Shown piece by piece: positions 30,188 to 40,644 of a stretch of DNA of 64,000 nucleotides. Below the pieces are notes generated by a model that saw only the letters and a list, made by a program, of their open reading frames with translations, was not told the origin of the DNA and searched no databases. Every line of letters starts with the position of its first letter. The first letter of the stretch is position 1. A program made the position numbers and the translations under genes. The DNA lies in NCBI GenBank assembly GCA_004764695.1, contig SMSO01000031.1:3147048-3211047 (forward strand), read 5' to 3'. The stretch comes from Schizochytrium sp. TIO01 (taxonomy: Eukaryota; Sar; Bigyra; Thraustochytrida; Thraustochytriidae).

Positions 30188-33100
30188 CAATCAAGTAAAT
30201 CGTGAAACCTGGATATCGAAGGGGTTCTTTCGTTTGCAAGGGAAATAAATGATCGTTATAAAGTGAATCAATAAATCAATAAATTAATAAATATGAATGT
30301 ATGCATGTATGTATGTACGCATATGTAGTGAGGTCTGAGAAGCACAGTCACTGGAACCAGAATCGCGGAGAGAACCAGGACCAATCGCCTGGAATCGCTT
30401 ACTTACTTGCGAGGCAGGCCGAGCTAATAAATAAGAGCAGACGGCCGCTCGGCCAAGTAGACAGCACTTCCACGGTGCGAGACCAGTATTGCGAATTAGC
30501 GCAGTGGAAGCATGGATTCATGGCTGCTCGTGCACTGCGCATCGAAGGGGAAAAGCGATGCTGCTATTTCGATCGTCGATCTGTCTGTGTGGCGGTATAT
30601 TGCAGAAGATCAAAATTAATGTTTAAAAAAAATAAAAAAGCCCTAAATTGATTTTAGAAGTGAACTTGAATGAGTCGGACTCGGCAGGAGTGAATATTTT
30701 CTATTTTAACTTTGTATAATTTAAAGTAAATAATAAGCAAATGGAGGTTCCTGGGGATTGATCAGTTTGCAAAAGGTGCTGCTGGCTGGTTTGTTATAGG
30801 GAGGCTACGGCCAAGAAGGGTCTCAGTTAGCTTAAGAGGGAAAGAAGAAGCCCTCGCTCGAAGGTTAAAGGATCTTGGATGATTGCAGAAGAGGCGAAGG
30901 GTGGCAATTTGTTTTCTTGGCTGTACGCTTTATTATCAGTTTCACTGAAGGATGCCGCACTTTTCATTTTGTTTTGCTACTCTTCAACCTTCAGTATTTT
31001 TAATTAAAATGAAACTCTCTCTTACTATTGTAAAACAATTTTTAAGATGAAGAAGAATGAGCGATACGGGCTTTTGTTTAGTCTTCTGTTTTTAGTTCGT
31101 TCCCAGAATTTCAGGTGAGGTTTCGAAAACTCGCTCGGAGGCCTCTCGGAAGGGCCCCAATCGGCCAATAAACCCTCCTTATACCGCCTCCAGAGTCGTT
31201 TTCGAGATTCTGAGGCCGTGCACCGCTCCTCTCCTTCAGGTCGCGAGACGATCTGCGAGTTTTGGAGCCAGAGGCGTCACGCATCAGCGACGGAGGCGAT
31301 AAAAGTACGTGCTATTTTTACTTTTATTTTTATTCTTTTTAATGATAGAAAATAGTCTTTCGAAGAGTTTATTTTTTTATTTTCAACAGCAACAACAACA
31401 ATAAAAGTAAATGCGAGTGAAAAATTATGTGGTAATGTGAATAGACGTTATTATTTTTTTCTCCTCAAGAAATGTTTAGTTGCAATGGCTACTTAGCGAA
31501 AGAAACCCTTGGCCTGCTCAGCGCAGCGAGCGCTTGGATAGAGCAGCGGCAGCTTCAGTTGCCACTAAACTGCTTTTGATGACTTTTGTCAACGAGTTTC
31601 CTCGTTCAGGGCGGTCTTATGGCGAAAGGTGTTGGTATCAACTTCCTGGGACCATTTAGCTCAGAGACAGAGAGAGAGAATTTCTTCATCTTGAAACCTC
31701 AAGCATTCTATAGAAAGCGTCATTCATCATTCCTATTATTCTATTTACCCCTGAAAAGCAATTATGATGAAAAAGCAGAGTAAAATAAATAAAGTAAATA
31801 AAGTAAATAAAATAATGGCAAAAAAAGGAGGGGGTCTTTCTTTCTCTGTCTCGAACCCTGATGGAAAGAAGGGTCAGAACTCAGCGGTCATTCCATGGCT
31901 TCGAGTTGGCTTCGAGTTGGCTTCGAGTTGATTGAAGAGCTCTCAAAGATGGACACCTCTGAACGAATTTCTTCGCTTCGGTCCTGGACAGACACACCGA
32001 GACTGTCGAAGTAGCAATGGTTGACACATGCACCTGTCGTTGATGCAGAAGCTCAAGAAGAAGGTCTTGCCTGCTCATCGTACCATACCTGCCAAGCGCT
32101 CTTGTTCTTCTCTCGCAAGCTGGCTCGTGGCGGATTTGTTTCGTAGATGAATCAAATCTATCCCTCGACCCTTTCAGAACCAGCTGCGACGCCCAGGAGG
32201 CCACGAGAAGGCCAGCTTTCTAGGGAAGCTTTGGCGAGGGTTGGTTTCATGGCGGCTTCGCAGCCCCGCCTGCGCTGCGAGCTGCAGATCCGCAGCATCG
32301 TTGGCACCGGGTTCGAGCTCGAGCTTGCGAGGCAACTGAGGTCTTTCACGCACGCGCTTGATTCGCAGCACCGGCGAATGAAATGTCTGCTGCGAGAGCT
32401 TCGAAGGTCTCAGCGTCTGGCTCGGCCTCCAGCGAGGCAAGCTCCTCCGCCTGGAAAGGTTTGTCCTATCGTCGTGGTCGTCTTCGTCGTCGTCTTTGAA
32501 AACGACAAGAACAAGCACGACGGCGATGAGCGCCCGCGTGTCAGATGTCAGCTTCGTCTCTCCGTCTGCGATGATGCTGCTGAGCTGACCATGGCGAGCT
32601 TCACAACTTTCACTTGCTCGCGCTCGCGAGGCGCCGCAGAGAGAACCTATTTGATCAGCAGCCGACTCGTGGAGGCCTGCCACGAGGAGATGACGCCCAC
32701 GGGCTGCGCCACGCTCGCGGTGCGGTTCTGGAGAAGCTGATGTCGAGCGGGTTGCAGGCGTGCTCGCCGTCGTCTTCCTCAGAGCTGTGGCTTTGCAAGG
32801 TGCGCGAAGGTGTAGGCAGCGGAGAGAGGCCTCAAAATCATGGAAGGCGCCGGCAGCTTGGAGGTGCTTCGAGTCTGACCCTGCCGGCGGAGGCGAAGGG
32901 AGGGCGTCAATCACTGCGTGTACCCGGGGCTTGAGAAACAGCTGCAGCGATGCTGTGTTGTCCAAGAACTTGAGGCAGCGGGCGCTTGCATGGACTGAGT
33001 CCCAGGACCAGTGTCGCCACGACTCCAGCTCGCGCGAACGCCCTGCAGCGAGCCGCGCCCTCCTCGTGACAGCGGGTCCCTCTCGCGAGTCGCGGCGCGG

Positions 33101-33404
33101 CGCCTGAAGCTCGCAGTTTGAGAAAGAAATGCGCCTGCAAGCTCGGGACGATGGGCGAGACATTTTGAAATCAGGGCGGCGACAGAATCGAGGGCATCGT
33201 CCGCGCGCGCAGGGATCTCCCAAAGGATCCGCGGCCCTGATTGGGAGCGGCGGTCCTCTCCTCTGCCTGCGTGGTGCCGCCTTCTCCAAAAGATCCGGGC
33301 TTGGTCTCACTCAGCAAGGTGCTCTCCGCGATGAACGCTGCGGGAGCTTAGCTTCGCCGACGCAGCTTGGAACCTTCGTCGGTTTGGAGCAATCAATAGA
33401 TCGA

Positions 33405-33405
<1 letters not shown>

Positions 33406-33446
<41 letters not shown>
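33406..33446. repeat. (CAGC)10 microsatellite
   Basis: Ten near-perfect copies of CAGC. In the translated strands this yields misleading Pro-Ala-Ser-Gln or Trp-Leu-Ala-Gly repeats. Confidence 0.95.
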
Positions 33447-35089
33447 GGCCGATTCTGTGCGCTTCGGACTGCCGCGCGGTATCTTGAATGGCCAAGTTGG
33501 CGGACTTGCCTCGTTGATCTTGCATCCTTTGGGGCGAAGCTGTTGAGTAAAAGAGGAACAGGGACTCCACACAAAAAGATCCGTTGAGGTGCTTCTTGCG
33601 CAGAGCGTTATTACCAGCTGATGAGAGATGTACTCCAGGATCTTGCGCTTACACCTGCAAGGCGTACAGAAGAAAAGAGCCACGGCGGGAGGGAGGTTGT
33701 GGGAGCTCTATTTTGCAGCGTGGTATCTGCGAGACAGCGAGCCGAGAGAAAGCTGGAGGCTGCTCCATAGGCTCATGAGCAAGGCATGAAGAGAAAAGAA
33801 GAGCAGGCGGTTCATGATTCTGAAAAAATAATACCGTACCTACATTTTTATGCTTAATATTTAATATTTATTTTTTCATATAATTAAATTAGTTGCACAG
33901 AATAAAGAAAGGAGTACATTTTATTTAATTTATTTTTGAAAGGAACGAAGAGCTTCGGGTTCACAGAGTTTGATGAACAGCAAAATGGGTGTCTTTCTCA
34001 CAAGTAGCGTCAGACTCCAACAAAAACACAAACATGAAAGCAAACTTTCTCAGAAACAAGGAATCCATTCATCACAAAGTTTCTGAGCGAGCGAAGGATC
34101 TCAAGGTTATATAAAACCTTCCCCAGTTCTTCAGCAAAAGGACTTCTGTAACCTTCGACTGACTAGCGATTTATCGCATACCTTCTTTTCATTATATTAT
34201 TAGTTTAATTTTAAAACGTTTCTGTATTTTTTTTTTTTATAAAGATTAAATCAAACAATGATCATCCTGATACTTATAAACATGTTTTCTTTGAAAACCT
34301 AAAACAATGGGAACAATGACTCTGAAATGAGGCATTCCAATATTTCATAATCTTTCAAATCAACCCTTTCTTTTAAAACCGCATCTCTTCTTTAACAAAG
34401 TACCCCTACTAAAAGGTTAACTAGGCTTACACCAAACTACGGGTTGTGCAGTCTGCACCCCCTCCATCGTTGCAATTGAAAGAAAACACACTTGCTTCCA
34501 AAACCAGACAGACAAGGGACTATTTTACTGTGTCTCCTCCTGAGAAAGACACAGAGAGAGAGAGACCTGTCAAATCGGTGCGAAATGAAAATCAGAGAAA
34601 GCCTGGGGACGCAGCCTTCGCGTCCCACACTGCAGATGCACCTTCGGGACAGGATGGATATGTCTAAGGAACTGCCGTGGAAGAAGGCTCAAGAAGCGAG
34701 GCGGAACAGTGGCGTGTGGATACCGGACGCGGCGCATTCTTACAGGACCCGGAGGGCGTTCTTGCTCTCTTCTGTGAAAGCTTCCTTTCTTTCCTGCGCG
34801 GTTCTAGAACTCGAGAGGCGAGGAGCAAGCTGCGCTGCTGGTTTAAGCGTGGCTGGCCGGCGCAGCGCAGGCCTTGAGCCGCACCCCGAGCGGCTTAGCG
34901 AAGGATGCTGCGGCCAGCCCATCCATCGGCTGCCGGAGCCAGGAGGTTGGTTCCAAAGAGAGAGAGATGACGACGATGTTGCGGCACAGAAGAAAGAAGG
35001 AGGAGTCAACCGCCTGTCTAGTAACTGCTAGCAATGTGCTAGCTGAGGAAGAGAAGCTAACAAAAAGGGATGTTTGTTTTGCTTTTTAT

Positions 35090-35145
35090 TTTTGTTTTTG
35101 TTTTGTTTTGTTTTGCTTTGTTTTGCTTTGCTTTGCTTTGTTTTT
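35090..35145. repeat. (TTTTG/CTTTG)n repeat
   Basis: Pentanucleotide T-rich repeat with C/T variation at one position. Confidence 0.9.
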
Positions 35146-35610
35146 AATTGATGGAATGGAAGGAGGAGTGTTTTATTTTTTAAGTTGAAAAGAGGCTGGG
35201 ACTAGGCGGAGATAGAGGTAATGGGTAGGATGGAAGGAGATTTAAAAGTGTTGTGGTTTTTTTTACTGTTTTTGTTTGTTTTCATTAAAAATCTATCTGT
35301 AGGAATCATTAAATGTAAGAAGGATGATCCTACTGTTCACTCGAATTGAGGATCAACTCCGCTGCATGGCCGTGCATGAGCAAGCAAACCCCAAACCCGG
35401 AGTCCAAATTCCGGAAAGCAAACCCCAAACTCAAAGCAACCCAGGAAGCGAGTCTCGATCGGCACACGATCGTTGACACGACCCAAAGTCCCCTCTCTGC
35501 TTCTTGCAAGTAAGCTCAAGAAGCAATCTACCTCCAAGGTCTCACCACGGAGAGACCAGCTTAACACAGAGCAGAACCAAAACTACAAAGAATAACTCTG
35601 CTTCTTCAAG

Positions 35611-36693
35611 ATGCTCGGAGTCTTGACAAGACGTGCCATGCCCGCCGTGGCTACCGCCACCGCCCCTGCCGCGTGCGGTTTTGGTGGCTTGAGTCTTCGC
35701 ACTCAGGCTGCTGCCGCCGCAACCTCAAGGTTTACATCCACAATGGCAGAAGCTCGCCAGCGCTCCCGTTTGGAAAAGCGCAAGTCTCTCAGGAGAGCTT
35801 CCAATGACGCCAACGTTCCCGCTGCCGGCAAGAAGAGCAGTGCAATCTTCCTTGGTGGAGGCAAGATGGCAGAAGCTATGATCTCGGGTCTTGTGAACCC
35901 CGCTGAAGGCATCCCTAAGACTTTTGAAGTCTCCGCTGTGGACCCCTCAAAGGCCCGCAGAGATATCTTGACTACAGATTACAACATTGACACGTACGAG
36001 AACATCAGCTCTGCAGCTGAAGCCATCAAGGCCGCTGACCTTGTCATCCTCGCCGTTAAGCCGCGAACTGTGAATACCGTCTTTCAGCAAATCAAGAACG
36101 TTGTACCCAAGGAAAACCGTAACTTCACCGCCATCTCTATCGTCGCTGGCCTTACCATGGATCGCATGCGTAAGGGTCTCGAAATCGAAAAGGTCTGCCG
36201 TAGTATGCCCAACACCCCGTCAACCATTGGCGAGGGTATGACTGTTTGGACCTGTGACCCCAGCGTTGACGATAGCACTGAGAAGAAGATTAGCTCTCTC
36301 TTTGAGGCCTGCGGAGAGCAGGAGCGTGTTGATGACGAGGACATCCTTGATAGCTCTACCGCTATCAGCGGCAGTGGCCCGGCCTTCTTTTTAATTCTTC
36401 AGGAAGCGATGGTGGACAGTGGTGTGCACATGGGACTTCCTCGTGACCTTGCCACCCGCCTTGTTGAGCAGACCATGATTGGTACTGCCCACTACTCCTC
36501 TCTCTCTAAGAACCCTGTGACCATCCTCCGTAACGATATCACCTCCCCGGGTGGCACCACTTCCGAGGCTCTCTTTCACCTTGAGCGCGGTGCATTACGT
36601 ACGGTTGTCTCTGATGCCTGCTGGGCTGCCTTCCGTAAGAGCCGTGCTCTTGGTGGCAAGGAGTCCGACATTGGCCCCGAGATCAACCGCTAA
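35611..36693 (+). CDS. Pyrroline-5-carboxylate reductase
   Basis: Catalyses the last step of proline synthesis, NAD(P)H-dependent reduction of pyrroline-5-carboxylate. The 360 residues comprise an 80-residue leader and a full-length core. The core starts with a Rossmann loop, FLGGGKMAEAMISGL (about residues 79-93). It then has VKPRTV, RSMPNTPSTIGEGM and the C-terminal signature of the family: SGSGPAFFLILQEAMVDSGVHMGL, followed by DITSPGGTTSEALFHLE. The leader is rich in Arg, Ala and Ser without acidic residues at its start, like a mitochondrial presequence. A second Met (residue 45, MAEARQRS) could give a cytosolic form. The codon choice is C/G-ending, as in the R2 and cysteine synthase genes. 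The ATG follows CTTCTTCAAG, which could also be a 3' splice site. Confidence 0.97.
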   Translation: MLGVLTRRAMPAVATATAPAACGFGGLSLRTQAAAAATSRFTSTMAEARQRSRLEKRKSLRRASNDANVPAAGKKSSAIFLGGGKMAEAMISGLVNPAEGIPKTFEVSAVDPSKARRDILTTDYNIDTYENISSAAEAIKAADLVILAVKPRTVNTVFQQIKNVVPKENRNFTAISIVAGLTMDRMRKGLEIEKVCRSMPNTPSTIGEGMTVWTCDPSVDDSTEKKISSLFEACGEQERVDDEDILDSSTAISGSGPAFFLILQEAMVDSGVHMGLPRDLATRLVEQTMIGTAHYSSLSKNPVTILRNDITSPGGTTSEALFHLERGALRTVVSDACWAAFRKSRALGGKESDIGPEINR

Positions 36694-38961
36694 ATCCAGT
36701 ACATAGTAGTCTATACCTCCATTCACACACACAAGATCCTTTTACCATATCTCTATACACCCCCTGACAATTTCAGATACACTCACAACGAAAATCACGC
36801 ATTCACAACGATTTTTATTTTTTTCTCACAGAGCTTCGTTTCCTTGGAAAACCCTTGCAATTAATATTTGTAGGGGTCGTTCGTAATACTAGAGTTACAT
36901 ATGACAAGATGTATGATTTGACCATGTCCTGAGCATCACTTAAACTAAGAGCAATGTTTTCCTCTCCTCTTTTTCCTTTAAAACACATCGAAGCGATAGA
37001 TTCTTCTCTTAAGCTATACGAGTTATTGCACGCACTATGTTTTTTGCTTCGATGGAGAACATTGAGGATCTTTCAAAATTATAACGAGGAGTTTAACACA
37101 GTTGAAAGCTCTCCAGCTCATAATTCCAACCTCAAGCGAAGGTTACGCAAATACGCTGGTTCAGATGCTTCCGTTAGTTGATTACGTTCTAATCTTCATC
37201 GTGTGTTGATTTTTTTAATTTCATTTCGTTGCAATTCGACATTCGGAATGATACAGAGATGCAGCCGATTTATGTACTCCCAATGAAAGAGATAATTTTT
37301 TCTATCGCAGTTCTGCTCAAAATCCATGTTGGATCTAGACCTTGCGATGCACAGGAGAATAATAGTAAATTTAGACGTGCAAAGGTCCACATACATGGTA
37401 AGCAGCAATACATTTTGCTACTATAACATTTACAAAGGACAATGTTTGGTTTTGGTTTTTCTTGACAGGATCAGATTTTCTACATATTGTAAATTATGTA
37501 ATTGTTAGAAAAAATATTTTTGCTTGAGCGTCATCTGCGGATTTAGAATCCCAGAGGTTTAATTTTGCTGCTTTTTTTTTTTGCTTTTGAAAAAACTAAA
37601 AACTAAAATTCAAGAAATTGAATTGGGGCGAAGTTCGCCTTCACCGAGTACGTCTCACAGTAAAACAATGGCTGCACCATTATCGAAAGCGGGTTTTCAT
37701 TACATTGCATGAGTCATAGAGCATTACAAGTGCTAAGGGTTACTACTGTACTGATATTAGCATTCTGCTATGCTCTGAGATTAAGTACCGCCAAAGTCCA
37801 CAGAATATGGATTCAGCAGTGATTGCCTGGTTTTCAGCCAAATAAACTATTTGACATATTTGATTTTTATTTAGGTATATTTTGTACATGTATTCCATTT
37901 TCCTTCTCTTAGTTTTAAGAATTAGAATTTATGAACAGGATGATCGTTCATTTAGGTTTAAGCTATTTGATGTTAAGTTTTGCAACTAGAGCATCTGGTC
38001 CTTTTCAGTGTTCTTTCCAGCATACTGGCTCTCCAAGCTAAGAATGATCGCAGGTATCCTTAAAATGAGAGAACAGAGATGTCTATTAATATTTCGATGA
38101 TAGAGATATTGGAATCACAGCAGCACAGCAGCAGCAGCATTGGTAGTTTAAACTTTGTTTTGAAAGCATAAATGCCTTTTTTGCATGAGTACAATGATAA
38201 GCCCTTTTCTCCCTACGCATTCCCAGTTGCACTCTCTGTTGCTCTCCCTAGTCTGGGCTATATATACCTACCAATCAGTTTACGTTGATGAAAACCCAAG
38301 GCAGCTCAAAGCATCATGTTTGTATCTTCTACCTCAGAAAGTCAATCACCCATGTGGCATCTACAAATTTCATAATTTCTACAACTCTACGCCAGTGCTG
38401 TCTGATGAAAGAAACGCGCGGAACGGAGGCGGTCTAATCTCGCTTGAATAGGCCTGTTTCCCGATGAACGTCATCGCTCCTTCCATAACACCCACTCTAC
38501 CCCCTCTTTGAGGTGTGACTTTGTCCACCCCCTTTACAAAAACATGAGTGCATTATGGACCAACGTCGAAGACTGGAGTAGTATAGGTAACTAGCTGGCT
38601 ATGCTGCCGCCTACCTTAAAAAATAATGTTCTTCGATTTTGAAACTCATATCCTTTCTTCAAGGTCGTAAAGAAGAAGAAGAAGAAGAACACTCTCAGAG
38701 GTAAAGAGTAAATTAAAGAATCTTTCAGGAAATTGGTTAAAACTCAGGCCAAAACAGTCACTCATTGTCTCTTCCGTAAGATCTCTGTCGCAGCAGTCTA
38801 GTAAGCTCTGCTCCCCGAAGACCTTGAAAGATGACTGATTGATCGATTGGTTGATAGGCGGATTGATCGATTGATAGATTGACCGTCAATCTTTCTCTCC
38901 TTCGTTCGTTTTCTTCCCTAATTTTTAATCGTTTCAAAGTCGCAACCTACAGCGCCTAGCA

Positions 38962-38989
38962 CTACTACTAGGCCGCCTACCCGTAGTAG
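38962..38989. repeat. Nested hairpin CTACTAC-TAGGC
   Basis: CTACTAC (38962-38968) pairs with GTAGTAG (38983-38989). Inside it TAGGC (38969-38973) pairs with GCCTA (38975-38979) around a single C, leaving a CCC bulge. The structure has 12 possible base pairs in 28 bases. Confidence 0.6.
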
Positions 38990-38997
38990 GTACTTCG

Positions 38998-39047
38998 AAA
39001 GAAAGAAAGAAAGACAGAAAGAAAGAGAGAGAGAGAGAAAGAGAGAA
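38998..39047. repeat. (GAAA)n(GA)n purine tract
   Basis: GAAA units passing into GA units, all-purine on the plus strand except for one C near 39015. Confidence 0.9.
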
Positions 39048-39320
39048 TTTCGAAAACATCAAATATAAAACACGATCAGCAGAAGTTGCTTCTGCTCGTG
39101 ACAGCCATGACGGGAATGGCGTTTCTAACCTCGGCGGGTTAGGACTCCGCGCCGACGGAGAGTGGCGGGCCTTGAGCTCGCTGGCTGGCTGGCTGGCTGG
39201 GCGGTGCGAGGAGGGCTGACTGAGTCTCTCGCTCGCGCGAGGACCGAAGCTTTCCGGTTCCCTCCATTTCTTTGTATTGATTGGAGCATTCGCCTTTTCT
39301 GCGGCGCTGTAGTTGTCAAT

Positions 39321-39375
39321 GGATAGATAGATAGATCAATTATTTAGATAGAGAGATAGTCAGTCAGTCAGTCAT
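39321..39375. repeat. (GATA)n and (CAGT)n repeats
   Basis: GATA units, a short AT-rich interruption, more GATA/GAGA, then CAGT units. Confidence 0.88.
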
Positions 39376-39490
39376 TGTATCATTATGGTATCTTCTGCTC
39401 TGCGCTTTTAGAGAGAATACGAATACTTACATACGTACGTAACCTTTTTACAGACTATGGTGTATGAGCCGTTGTAATGTGTGGACAAGG

Positions 39491-39543
39491 TATATATATA
39501 TATATATGAATATGTATGTGAGTGAGTGAGTGAGTGAGTGAGT
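39491..39543. repeat. (TA)n and (GTGA)n repeats
   Basis: TA run at 39491-39507, short linker, then about six GTGA units at 39519-39543. Confidence 0.9.
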
Positions 39544-39805
39544 GTGTGTTGTGTAGCAATGGCCACGTTACAGTAGGTATGAATGTATGTATCTATTCTT
39601 TCTACTCACGGCCGAGTGGGTGAAAGGAATGGGTAGCAGACAGCAGGCAGGCCGGAACAAAGAGGCTAACAGACAACAGGAGACTCGAGGTGGAGAATGC
39701 TGGAGCATGGATGACGGGACGATAATAAGTGAGGCGAACCGCTTCGCTGTGGTTTATAATCATGGTTTTGATTGAGTTAGCTATTTAGTTAGTTGGGTAG
39801 CTAGT

Positions 39806-39845
39806 TTACTTTACTTTTACTTTTACTTTACTTTTACTTTACTTT
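39806..39845. repeat. (TTTAC/TTTTAC)n repeat
   Basis: Tandem T-rich units of 5 and 6 bases. Confidence 0.88.
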
Positions 39846-40056
39846 CCAAGAAAAAACAGAAAATAAGATTTATAACAAAGTACCAGTAAGACTTGGCTAA
39901 TAGCGCGTGTAAGTGAAAAGATTTTCTTCTTGTTTTAGTTTTCTTGGTAATGGTAACACCTAATTTTAATTAAGAGGGAAAAGTATGTGATTTACATGGC
40001 TGACAGACAACAAGCAACTGTATGGCAAACCTGAATCGCGTCTTGCAGATAAAGCG

Positions 40057-40597
40057 GTAAGTCTCCCATGATGGATGCAGGATAGCTCGCAAGTCCTTGT
40101 GAACTCGTGTAGGCTCTATTTGATGATTGCTCCCTCGGAAGCCAAGGAAATAAACACTCTGACCGCTTCTGCTCGCAAAGAAATATACGATTATCGTGAA
40201 CGAATGAACAAACTGACAGGTTCAACAACCCTTGCCTACCTTCGCTTTATGTTCTCTTCTCTTATTTTTTGGACCGTGGATTTGATTCACCCCTGTGCTC
40301 GCGTGGGTCTGCCTCTATCACAACAATCACAACCAACCTTTCCTGCACGTTGAAACGCATCAACAATGTACGATTTACGCCTGCTGCGGTTGCTTTATTT
40401 CTTTTATTGATTATACATGTTCAACATGATCTTGAACGTGATCACCGCAAACTCGACATTGTTCCCTCACCACAAATAATATACATGCCGATTACGAACA
40501 AACTTTTACTCAATCTCCTTCAAACTTCAAACGCCTCTGGATCGATTCCAATGAAATAAACATAAAAAACCAACGACACCATCACTCAACTTTACAG
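40057..40597 (+). other. Candidate 5' UTR intron of the cysteine synthase gene
   Basis: GCG|GTAAGT at 40054-40062 is a strong donor, and CACTCAACTTTACAG ending at 40597 offers both a branch-point-like CTCAAC and an acceptor, 47 bases before the ATG. Transcript data are needed to confirm it; the coding frame is not affected. Confidence 0.35.
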
Positions 40598-40644
40598 CCT
40601 GACCTCGTATCTTCAGTTCACCTTCACTCATCCTACCCACCAAA

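Larger units (their letters stand above)
27301..31450. other. Gene desert, part 2
   Basis: Continues the block pattern, with GC-rich parts at about 28330-28640 and 29480-29720. A 248-codon frame at 27589-28335 (+) begins with TTG, not ATG; it contains a run of eight Ser from an ATC-type microsatellite and shows no domain, so I do not call it a gene. AT-rich DNA with (AAAT)n lies around 30150. tRNA-A-box-like words near 29740 and 30498 lack a B box and cloverleaf. Confidence 0.6.
31451..35610. other. Gene desert, part 3, with GC-rich block
   Basis: The GC-rich block at about 32150-33780 is open on both strands: 378 codons on minus (32174-33310, GTG first codon; first ATG leaves about 330) and 197 codons on plus (32147-32740). 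Both are Arg/Ala/Ser-rich with no domain I recognise, so I leave them uncalled. Before it is a triple repeat of TGGCTTCGAGT near 31899-31930; after it is AT-rich DNA (33830-34300). The last 150 bases are the promoter/5' UTR of the next gene and could hold a short intron (GTAAGC at 35510 to CTTCTTCAAG at 35610). Confidence 0.55.
36694..40644. other. Intergenic region with AT-rich and repeat-rich parts
   Basis: From 36700 to 38450 the DNA is AT-rich and unique, with only short frames. From 38450 to 39850 it becomes repeat-rich again (purine tracts, GATA, GTGA, TTTAC). The last 600 bases probably hold the cysteine synthase promoter and a 5' UTR intron (40057-40597). No protein or RNA gene is supported. 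Confidence 0.6.

Noticed and set aside
30490-30570. tRNA-like word TAGCGCAGTGGAAGC resembling an initiator-tRNA A box
   Set aside because: The anticodon and T arms do not pair and the B box is poor; at most a decayed tRNA-derived fragment.
32174-33310. 378-codon minus-strand frame in a GC-rich block
   Set aside because: It begins with GTG (about 330 codons from the first ATG), is Arg/Ala/Ser-rich without any known motif, and overlaps an equally open plus-strand frame; long frames are expected in GC-rich DNA.
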